Source of the DNA: Pelargonium tetragonum
Lineage: Eukaryota; Streptophyta; Magnoliopsida; Geraniales; Geraniaceae
Assembly: GCA_036897445.1 (NCBI GenBank)
Contig: JAYMTL010000038.1
Span: 62,001 to 126,000, forward strand
Reading direction: 5' to 3'
Length of the DNA: 64,000 nucleotides
The position numbers and the translations under genes were made by a program. The number at the start of each line of letters is the position of its first letter. Position 1 is the first letter of the stretch. Shown here in pieces: positions 50,678 through 61,503 of the stretch. The notes under the pieces are model-generated. The model was not told the origin of the DNA, ran no database searches, and was given only the letters and a program-made list of their open reading frames with translations.

Positions 50678-53600
50678 AGAATCCCAATAGTTAGACTTCC
50701 CTGGAGAGCCTTGCGCAAAGTAAGTATAAACAGAATTTTTTTAGTCCGAGCATCCTAAAGTATGTATACCAAAGAAGTGTAATAAAAGGAAAAGTCTCGA
50801 GAAAAATTGACTCGACGTAAAATAGAAACTTCTTAGTATCAGGTTTCTGGCCCGCGCTTAAGTTTGGTACACTAGAAACCTCCTCTTTAATATTTATAAA
50901 AGTTCATATTTCTTAATCAAAAAAGCTTACCCTATCCTTTTGGTCAAAAACAAACTTGGTATAAAGCAGAACCCTTATGGCAAAGGGATTTCTACCAGAC
51001 TCTAGAATAGAATATCTAAAATTGAAAAACTAATATAATAAGTAAGCTCAATTAGAACACCTAAAAAAGTAACTTATGATAAGCTATCCCGAAAAAGTAC
51101 AGTAAAAAATAACGAAAGCTAAATGAAGTTTAATCAAATCTCTTTACTAAACTAAAGATTATAGGAACCATAATTTGTTGTTTTTGTGAAATCAAACCTA
51201 TAGTACCGGATACAGGAATATTAGAATTTATAAAGTCTAAAAGATTTGGATGCGTTAGCACAGGAGCCTTTTATATAATAAAAAGTCAAAAAAACTAAGA
51301 ATAGCATTCTATGAGAGCCGCTTCCAGAATACAAAAAATGTTAATATTTGACTCTCAAATGTCTATCCGAAGTATCTCAGAACTTATGAAGCGAGGAGGG
51401 TCTTTTTATAAAAGAATCGTATGATAAATGAAGGTTTGACTAAAATAAAAAAAGAAAGCCCTTAAGAACTCTCTATAAACGATATTTTGAGTAAACATGA
51501 CTTGTAATTCCTAAACCTAAAAAGATTTTTTAACGTTCCCTCACGACTTGCTTAGTTCTATCTAAATACCTAAAAAGGAGAAAAAAAGCTCCTATTAGGA
51601 TAAGCCTGAGTACTTAGATTCTTTATTCCCGTGTTTACTGGGGGTATACTTCTTTACTATAACTTCTCTTGATATTTAGTCAGTAATCCAAGCACAGAGT
51701 TAAAAGGAACTTGCTTATAAAAATCTTTCGTCAAAAGGGACTTCTTTATAAGGAACCAAGGAGAAAACTTGTTTATAGACCACTCTTTGGATTCCTCTTT
51801 AGAAGGTATAGTAGTACAGCAGCCCTGCCAATGCTTCTCTGCCCCAGTAGAATTGCCTACTCTTATGTTAATGAAATTCTAGTAGAAAAGTTCATCACGA
51901 ATAAGGAGCCGCTAAGCCTATAACCTGGATTTACTAAGCAATGCAGTAAAAGCCCTTGAATTTTAGAACGCTTGTTATCACTAAAGTAAAACTTCCCTTT
52001 TATTTAAAACCGTTTATTACTTGACCCGGAACTCGAGGGAACTCCTTAAAATTATTCAGAACCCAGTAATGTACTCTTAGCTCTAATAGAGAAGCCCTTA
52101 TATATATCCATATTTAGTCTCCTTTTTAACACCCACAAGGAAAAAAACTAATTACCTTATATTCATAAAGCCCCTTTTACCAGCCTATCCACCTTCAATC
52201 CAAGAAAAGATATTCTAAACTACTGAGGCCTGAACTATAGAACTTTAATACCAATATTTGAAGCGACCCCTTTGAAGACAACCGGGAAAGAATTCCCAAC
52301 TTTATTATCCGAAACCTACCGAAAATAACAGTCTGTAAATTGCATAACACAATAAGGGGTGGGCCTCTATACCTTGAGGCTTAGAAGAGAGCTCCTTATA
52401 AGTCTAGAAGTAAGCCCTTAATAAAATAGAGCTACTAGTATAGTATGAAAGTGCCGCAAAAGTCTCTAACCTCTGACCTAACCTAGGGGCCTCCTTTTTT
52501 AATGTTTTCGTACAATAGTGTAACCTAGTTTTAAAGAGTCATAAACGTTTTAGGCATTATATATATATTAGTGAAATTTGGGTCTAAAAGCATAATCCTT
52601 CCCGCAAAGTCCTCTCGGCTAGCAAGCTCTGGCAGTTAGTCTTAAAAGTGTTTAGGTGTAGATAAAATAAGGAAACCAGAGGATTCCGGAGTGCGGGTTG
52701 AAGTAAGATATCCCTTTTTTATAATACGTAACTCTGGTTAAAGTTCTGAAAATTATATAAGTCTAAGAATTAGAACTCTATTGTCCCGAAAGTATTCTAT
52801 AGTTCCTGTACACAATGAAGGTTCGTCTATAGTTTTTCAGATTATGGATGTCTTATACAATCTTAGACAAGTAACTCCTTACTCCTTTAAGTAGATATTC
52901 TTAGAAGATTATATGCTGTCCTCTCCTAAGCTGAATGGAATTTCAAAGTGAAAAAATCTTGTTAAAAAAAGCTTTTGCCATATACCGGGCAATATGTTCG
53001 TTTTTAGAAGATATTCTCCTAAAGGGGACTCTCTAAACCAGGAAAACTTGCTATAGTACAAGGCCGTTGCTGCAAAAGTCTTTTTTAAGAGGTAATACAC
53101 TTTGCTATTGCTCTATTATGGAATAAAAGGAATTTTTTATCCCTCAGACTAGAAAGATTAAAAACTTAACCGAGGATTTTTTATATTAGGTGGTATTCTC
53201 TCGGTTACTCTTTTGGTGGGTCCTTTACGAATTTTGGTGTATTAATCACAAGTGCTTCTTACCTGACAAGGAAGACCCCTAGCTTCTTAAAAGAGGTTTC
53301 TATTTTTTGGTTTTAGGTTATTTTAAGGAAAATTCTCTTCTATTTTAGGCTTGACTTTTAAAGAACCAGCTACTGAATTGAATCCAAATTGACAAATTAA
53401 AGAATTAGTTCTAGCTTCAGTTCCTTAAGATTTACGGGGCTGCTTGTGTTGATAAAACTTGTTTAGTCAATCCCAATTTATTTAGAATTAAAGGGACTTC
53501 GTAGTTCTATTTCTAGGACGTAATAAAAGGGCTAGGGTATATACTACACGCAAAAAATTTACAGCAGGTCGAGACTTTCTTAAAAAGGTAACCCTTTAGG

Positions 53601-55217
53601 GGAGTGCCAACGGAAGTTTAAACCTAAAAACCCGTACTACAAAAAAATGATTCAATGATAAACAAGGGCTTCACTTCAAATTGCTAGGAGTAAAAAAGCT
53701 AGCTTAAGACATAATTCTTAAAATCTTTCGACTCTCTTTAATTACAAGATTTATCGTGCTAGATTGGCTGAGAGAAAAATAGAAAGGTAACGATTTAGTT
53801 AGATGTTTCGTTGAAATTCCAAAATGCTACTTTAACTTTTCTTGTTTAAGAGTCTTTTAGGTCAGTATGTGTACTCTGGTGCGGCAATCCGGGCATCCCC
53901 TTTTCTGGGTTTTCACCTAAAACAATTCAGGCAGCACGTATTGGATTCTTCAATTCCTATGCCCTTAGAAAGCTTCAAATTAAATTGACTCTATAAAAGT
54001 TTTCGAGCATTACACTATCTATTTTCATTTTAATTCCTACCTTTTTCTGTAACAAGTTTGCTTAGATGTGAAGTAGTGGGGCAGGGGATTAAACTCATGT
54101 TAAGGACAAGCTATATATGTGCGTTTAGTTATAAGCTCCAACTTTTCTCGTGCATAAACTAAATTTGTAGTGGGAATTTCCACAGAGACAGTTTCGCCCC
54201 CTTCAAAGGATTCTTTCTGTGTCTCCCTTGCTAAAACTTCTTTTAAGTATTGAGTAGAAAGCTACGCTAGTCTGGTAAAAAAAGGTTATCTTAAATGATC
54301 GCAGCCCTTTACCTAAATTTTTCTTTCCCTCATTCTATACTATACAAAAACAAGTCTATAGTACTTTTTTCTTTAGAGTCTCTATTATTAAAAAGTTTTA
54401 CCCCTTTCTGCTAGAGTTTATACCCTATCCCAAAAAGACTTTAACTTTATCTTGGACTAAGCTGGATTTTCTTTACTTTAACTGGGGAGGCACTAGGGTG
54501 TGCATCTTAGGCTTTAAGTTTTTCAGGCATTCTTTAACCCTTGCTTTAGGTCATGAGAATCTCCCTTCTTTCCTCAGTCGATCTTGAAATTTGCTTACTC
54601 AAGGTTCCCTTAAGCTCGAGGAGAAGTTTAGCCTTTTTAGAGTAAAGATACAAGAATCACTGCCAGGAAAGCTTCTGCTATTTTATATTAACAGTGTATA
54701 GGCAGATTTTTTTTGATTATCCAAAGAAAAAAGGTCTAATTTGGAGTCAGAGAAACTCCTGTAAAATCCCATGCATGAGGCAGCGTTTCCTTTTCGACCT
54801 TTTCTTGTTACCCGGTTTCTTATTCATAACTAGACTCTTTCTTTATATTTATTTATTTATATTGGTGTTATTCCGGTTTAAATGAAGTACCCCGCACCCG
54901 CGGAGACTTCTCAGGATATCCTAGGAGAGCGCTCGATTAAAAGTTTAGCCTTACGGGATGCCCCAATTATCGGGTACAAAAAGAGTTCAGATACGTTAGT
55001 GGCTCTTATAAAAATCTACTGTTATACAACCTCGTTTCGACTTATTTTCTCCATTTTTACAAAAGTCTGAGCTCGATTGATTACTCTATAATCCGAAGCA
55101 AACCCCTCGAGTTTCGCAAAGGAGTCCGGGCACAAATCTATAAGCATACCCCTAGTTGACTATCCTTTATTAAATTCTGCATAAATTATCGGGAACTGGA
55201 ATTCTCATTGAGTAAAG

Positions 55218-55259
55218 GTGGGGATAGCTTTTTGTAGGATACCCGGGTTCAAACCCCAC
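55218..55259 (+). ncRNA. Compact tRNA-like hairpin, no anticodon arm
   Basis: GTGGGG (55218-55223) pairs perfectly with CCCCAC (55254-55259). The 30 enclosed bases begin ATAGC, like positions 7-11 of many tRNAs, and end CCCGGGTTCAAA, like a T arm. There is no room for an anticodon arm. The layout parallels 237-281. It may be a tRNA that lost its middle, or a t-element-like processing signal. Confidence 0.3.
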
Positions 55260-55494
55260 TTATTTTTATAGAATGGAGGGCGCTTGTTTACCCAAAAGGT
55301 AAGCCAGGAGTGTTTACTAGTATTCTGACTTCCGGGATACCAGATTCATTTTCAAGATTTACAAGAAGATTCTTAAGATATAACTAAGGACTCTCTGACG
55401 CACTTGTTCTATCTACATAAGCTGAGTGTTATTCTATAAGTCAAGTTTCTCAAGTCAAAAACTCTAACTTTGTGTATAAAGATAAAGTGTTCGC

Positions 55495-55507
55495 GGAGCC
55501 CCCTTTT
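55495..55507 (-). repeat. G/C-core motif in reverse orientation, near match
   Basis: GGAGCCCCCTTTT reads as AAAAGGGGGCTCC on the minus strand, one base short of the full A-run/G-run/CTCCT pattern. Confidence 0.4.
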
Positions 55508-57332
55508 AACTTATATTATAAAAAGCAGTACCCTCTTGTAGAGACACGAATCCCTTTGTTTTATATATAGTTAAGCTCTGGGTCTCCACTAAAGAATTTT
55601 TAGCTCCTTCTCTCTAGTTAAGTAACATGCCGAAACAGAATCTCTTTCGCTTTCGCAAACCCCGAACCTTTGTCAAACGGAAAGAAAATTTATTATACCG
55701 GAATTTGTGGTATAAGGTTTTAGGCACGTCCCTGTCATAACTATAAGAAAAGCATTTCCCAGATATTTTTTAGAGTTTATAGGATCCTAGTTTTCATTGA
55801 ATAAATCCCTGAGGAAACTTAATAGGGATAAATTTGAAGACTAAGGACTCCCGCCCAGGCTACTTTACGAAATTCTAGTTAAGAAAAGTAGAAAATTCCG
55901 CATCAGATATACCAAGAATTTAGTTAGAGGGGGTTCGAAGCCGGTAATATGGGGCCTGAAGATTCTCTAATTTCTTTCTATTACAGGGATCTCTGGAAAA
56001 GCTACCGCGCCCCTCCAAAACCCAAATATTTGCTTTCTATAACAAAGCAGTTGCTAAATTGTAATTTATTTGGCTCTAGCTACATATATCTCAAGGGACC
56101 CTCTTGATCGTGGTTAATGTTATCCTGATTTTTATTTCAAACCGGAACTTGCCCCTTGTGTCTAGGTACTCTCAAGGAATACAGAATATAGACCCTACGC
56201 TAGGATTGGGAGAAATCCATATAAGCACAGCTAGACTTGTATAACCTTTAAAGTTTAGGCTAAAGAAAAAAGCTTTGGTCTGTCCTTAAAGGAGCTAGCC
56301 CAGAAAAACCTTTCCATTATTTTTGTGAGAGTTAAGGGCACATCTGTATAGTCTACTTTTACTCAACGAGGGCCCCTTTAGGAATCGAGCGCTCTTATGA
56401 TAGAGAAGTTCCTTTACTAACTTATATAATTTTTTCTAATTTTGAATTCTGCCCAACTTCATACAAATAAATGAGAAAGTTGTGGGAGGAGTTTCTAGGC
56501 TAGTAAGCTAGTAAGTTTTATGCCTTGTTTTTGAAATAGAGAAGGCCCCCTTATAATTAATTTATAACTCGGGAAATCTATTAATCCGTAAAAGAGGCTA
56601 AACTTTTTTTGATATAAGAAAGTACTTTTTTTAAGTTTTGGATAATCCATCAGTAAAAGTGCTTCCTTAGGGAAAAAAGGGGTACTCTTTATTATTATAG
56701 TCCAAATTACTGCTTCTGATTTTATACTAAAGGACTCTGCTTTGTGTAAGTTGTTCGTTTGCTGGTATATAATAAGGTAAGGGTGTCCTTATTGCCTAAA
56801 AAGCGAGTACTCCTACAAATTATTATAGAAAGCAAATACCTTGTTTTAAAAAAAGCTTTTCGTGTAAAAGCCGGCTTATTTTTACTAGAAAAGTTTATCC
56901 CTTTTCCTTTTTATCGGCACTAGAGTAGATAATTTTATACTCTTTTGGCCGGGCAATAGCTTAGTTGTTTATAAAGCAGAGAGGCATAGCCAGCCGGAAG
57001 AATTAGACTTCCTTTATAGAAATGCTACGAAATTGGTAAATTTAACACATAAATATTAAAAGGTATTGACGGTTCAAACCAAGGCAAACCTTGGAAATCT
57101 CATAAAAAGTTTTATACTTTTTCGAAATAGAACGAGCTCTTTTGGAGCATTAGTACGGGATACCTTCAGTAACCCTGCTTGGTATTAAAGTATTAAACCA
57201 ACACAATATTCCGCCTATCAAAGCTTCTTTAGCCGTTTAAGTAAGGGAATTCCTTTGAATTTGAAAAAATAGGGTGAATTTCTATAGTCCCAAAAAAAGA
57301 CTTGCTAGGTTTTTGTTTTAGTACTTAATAGA

Positions 57333-57365
57333 GGGTCGACAGAATACAACGGATTCTGTCGACCC
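57333..57365. repeat. Perfect 13-bp inverted repeat (hairpin)
   Basis: GGGTCGACAGAAT and ATTCTGTCGACCC are exact reverse complements separated by the seven-base loop ACAACGG. Seven of thirteen pairs are G-C, so this is the most stable structure that I found. At this base composition a perfect 13-bp hairpin with a short loop is not expected by chance in 64 kb. No T run follows, so it is not a typical intrinsic terminator. Candidate roles are an RNA 3'-end stabiliser, a recombination or attachment site, or a small mobile palindromic element. No related copy was noticed elsewhere in the window. Confidence 0.95.
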
Positions 57366-59710
57366 GGCTTTCGAGGTTTTCCATTAAAATCTTAAGATAC
57401 TAGATTCGAACCAAAGTATTCCGTTACAACGTTGATTGAACAAAACAAATAAGTTCAACTTGTATTCTTTATAGGGAAAGGTTCTACTAAAAATGATCTT
57501 TCATACGAGATTTTTTTTAGTATAGTTTAGTAAAGATGGTACATAGTACTCTTTTTTCATTAACCAAGGAGGTGTCCTACTACAACCTATTATAGAACAG
57601 TATATTTACCTCTTAAAAGTAGAAAGGAACTCCTAGGAAGTTCTTTTCCTCTTCTTTTTCTTTTGAGCACCTGCACCTAAGTATGTATTGCTTAAAGAAT
57701 TATGTCATGTACTTTCCGGAGTGAAGATACACCCGCACAAAGAAATATCTTTTTATATACCTAAAAAAGAGGTTTCGAAGACTGGCAATTCATTAGATTC
57801 ACCTCGATTCAACGAGCGCCGCTTTACCTGTATTTTTGAGAGAGAATAAAAAACAGGATCACGAAATTTTTATAGCCCAGATCCATCAAGGTCAAGGGAA
57901 TTCTTACATCTATTCAGGTTAACCGGAACTTGCATACCTATATGAAACAGGTGCCTTAAAATATTTAGGGACTACATATCTAGAGATAACTGAAGTTATA
58001 GAATAATCTCAGGTAAATTGGGCAAGAGAACTCCCTGCTATGTCACAAGGCCCTAGTTAGTATAAGCCTACAGTCGGAGATTAGATATATCTGATAAAGA
58101 AAAACCCCTTAACTAATGCCAGGAATTTTGGAAGGTAACCTTTGTTTGTTCTTAACTACAATATACTACTAAAAGTAAATAAGATCTTAATCTTTATTCC
58201 AGTATAGCGCTATGACTAAGGTTGAACCCAGGTCGGAACTCTTGTAGACTAATAGCCCTGAAGTTCATTCTTCTAAAAAAGGGAGGGCAGGTTTCTCTAA
58301 AAATGTTGGATTGAGTAATTGCAGGGATCCACTTGGAAAAAGTTTAAAATACTAAAAGAAGCTCCTTTCTAAATTGAATTCCACAAGAACCTTTGGATTG
58401 TTGGATTCTTAGAAGTGTGTGGTATATCGTTATAAGAGCCCGAGCTGGCAAAGTTATAAACAATTAAGGAACTCTAGACTTAAAATTTTGAACGCTTTTT
58501 TAGTACCTTACAGACTCTAAAACTCAGAATATCCCAATAAAAGACTCGGAACGCAGCAAAAGAATTTCTCATTTCAGAAAGATAATTTAAACACGGAAAC
58601 TCTGGAAACTTTTTTCGACCTATACTCAATTTTTTGTTTTAGACTTCATTCGAGTAAAACGTATATAATAAAAACTTTGTTAATGGCATAGCAATTTCCT
58701 AAGATTCTGCAGGGTTTCTCTTATAGAAACTTAGAAATCCCATACGAGAACGCTTTCAAATTTGATACGAAATAGACATAATGACTCAAATGAGAAAAGG
58801 AGCTCTTTCACGGGGTTCTCTTGGCTAGCCTTTTACAAAATTCTTTTTATACATTCTCTTTATTCTAATCTAAAAAAAGCCTTCTCTTAGTCATGAGACT
58901 TGCTTTACTTATACTTGACAGCGCTAACTATGCCTGTTCAGATAGGTTATCTTTTAATGCAATTACTTTTCTTGTTTTCAAAAGTGAGTGCAAAAAAAAA
59001 AGAATTACTATGGTTCTATTATACCCATTTACTTTATATAGCTGTACTGAAAAACCCTATCAGGCTTTTTTTTCTTTATTCATTTGCATTTCTTAAACTT
59101 CTTTTTTAATTCAGTATCTGTATATTGGCTAATTTAAATGCCACCCGCTAAAGGAGTACTACTTGTTCTTTGGTTTATAAAAAACTGGATAAAACGCGAG
59201 TTATCTCTTGCTTACTGATTTATACGAACACTGGGTGTGCTAGTAAAGAGAAGTCAGTTAACCGGAGTCTGTAAGGACACTAAAATTTCAAATAGAAACT
59301 AGAAAGAGCGCTTTAACCTATGTCCAGTTAAAAATTATATATAGAGGATTCCCTAAAATTAAGAGTATGTAGTTGAATCTAAAAGCGCTTACTTAGTAGC
59401 ATATAAAAATAGAGTGTTCTACTTGAAGTTCGTAGTCCTTGACTTTTTAAAGTCTTTAGTAGAATTTGACTTACGAAACTCATTTTCTTAAACTTACCTG
59501 TTTTTACCTTAGGATCCCTTTCATAAAAGCCATAAATTTGTGGTTCTCGACTAGCGAGTCCTTGTAATAGCATCCCATAACTTTTTTGATAACAGGAGAT
59601 AAGAAACTTCGCCTATAACTCAATAGAAATTTCTTTTCGGATTTACTTTAGATTATAATTACTTAATACGTGGTCTTCTGCAGTTATATTTATACAGAGG
59701 CATAAGTATT

Positions 59711-59784
59711 CCTACATTGATCCGTACGGTTAGAACACGGCGCCTTTAAAGAGTTAAGTCAGGGGTTCAAATCCTTTCATCGTC
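59711..59784 (+). ncRNA. tRNA-Lys-like relic
   Basis: The segment GGTTAGAACA resembles a D-loop end and D stem. It is followed at tRNA spacing by the seven-base loop CCTTTAA with TTT in the anticodon position, then a variable segment ending AAGTC, and a T arm AGGGG-TTCAAAT-CCTTT that pairs at all five positions if two G-T pairs are allowed. The anticodon stem and acceptor do not pair. Similarity to trnK(UUU) as I recall it is modest. It is at best a dead relic. Confidence 0.22.
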
Positions 59785-61489
59785 GAGAAGTTATCCTAGA
59801 TTTATTATTTAAAATTTGAAATAGAATGCAATATTGCTATAATAAAGACTTACCAATTCCTATAAGGGTAACAGAGCTTATTTCTATAGTACTCTATTGA
59901 GCAGCTTGAAAGATTAACTTTTCCTGTTTTTGAAGAAGTGAGGGATATAAGGAGGCTCCGCTGAAAGATTCTAGGGTCTGATAATACAGCTATAATAGGT
60001 AACTACGAGAACTGTTATTGTCAAGCTTTAGTAAGAAGGTTCTTTTGCATAAGATAGCAATCCGAATATTCCTAATATATTAAAGGGAGTCTTCTCCGCC
60101 GTCAATAAAGTTGAAACTCCTGTAGCTATATTACTAGAAAATAAAAAACCCAATTAAACTCCATTTTATTTAGAAAAAGTCAAGCTTGTTTAGTTGTTTT
60201 TTAGTAAGGGCGCAGATAAAGCCCTTAATTATTAAATGGGAAAGGTAGGATTCCAACTTTAGGACAATTTCGCCGAGATTTGCAGTGTACTACTTTTCAA
60301 ATTTTATGGGGCTTTTTATAACATAAAATAAGGTTTTTCCTGGATAGATATAAGACTCTTACAAAAAATCTTATTGAAGCTTTGACTCATGCCTTATACA
60401 AGACTTTTAACTGCTTAAATAAGTAGTAAGTACGATAACTAATACTGAAAGGTGCTCGCTAGAAGTTTCGGACTTTAGTAAAATTGTAACTGTCTATAGC
60501 TTTCTGTGAAGAAAAATCCACTTTAAATAAAGAACATCTCATAACTTTGTCTTGTGTTTTTATTCTTTTATACATAGTCAGAGTTGCTCCTAAGAAAAAG
60601 GCTATACAGAGTTTTTGACTATTTATTCTAAGGTATTTAGCTAGTCAAATTTTCTGACTTCTAAGAAGTATCCTCTTCCTTGGAATCTTTTGCTAGGTTA
60701 TTAGACAGGGATTCCCTTTTGGTATTCTATATTTGAAACTTAACTTATTATATTTTATTACAGAGTTCTGAGGTAGGAAAGTCTAATGTTATAAAGAGCT
60801 AAGCATTACGAGAAGCACAAAGCTATATGGGCACACACGAAATTTTGTATCTATTCATATCACTAGCAAGCAACCATAGGCTAGACCATCCCCCTTTTTC
60901 TCAGTTTAAGAGGTACCCCAAAAGGAAGTTTTTATTCAAATCTTAATCTCTCAAAAAGGAGCTCTTATTTGATATCCTTGAGTGTGGATCCATTATAAAC
61001 ACGAAATCGAGATCTTATAAAAAGAAACTCTCTGAGGAGTTCTCAAATCACGGGGGCCCTCTATGAAACGAGGCTTCACCCTTAGATATAGTAAGTTTCA
61101 TATTTCATTCTAATTCTACCCCAGTTTTAACTAGAGCAAATCAAGGCTATTTAAAAGAGGATGATTTTGATTTGTATTTGGGAACAAGACTAGCACTTTA
61201 CCTACCTATAGAAGAGACTGAGCCCTCTTTACTCTTTAATTTAATACGAATTTTTTTAGCAATTTCTTAGCTGTAACTAGTATAAAAAAACAGGAACAAA
61301 ATGAAGAAGAGGTATAGGGGAATAACTTGTTTAATAGACTCTCTTGTTGTAACATATTAAAAATTAATAATATAAAGGGTACTTATAAAAATGTTTAAAA
61401 CTTCTGGGCCGTAGTAAGTTTAGAAAAACTCCTGTATTACTTAGTTCCTGTGTAAGTACTATGAAAATTTTGTAACCTCGCTTTTCTTC

Positions 61490-61503
61490 AAAAGGGGGCT
61501 CCT
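61490..61503 (+). repeat. G/C-core motif, A4 G5 CTCCT
   Basis: Fourth clear plus-strand member of the A-run/G-run/CTCCT pattern, followed by TTAC. No adjacent gene. Confidence 0.45.

Noticed and set aside
57371-57425. Minus-strand GGTTCGAATC, T-loop-like, beside the perfect hairpin
   Set aside because: The T stem pairs only through wobbles and no acceptor or anticodon arm is found upstream.
2918-59715. Short shared word gaggcataagt near 2918 and 59698
   Set aside because: Only about a dozen identical bases with diverging flanks, within chance for 64 kb.
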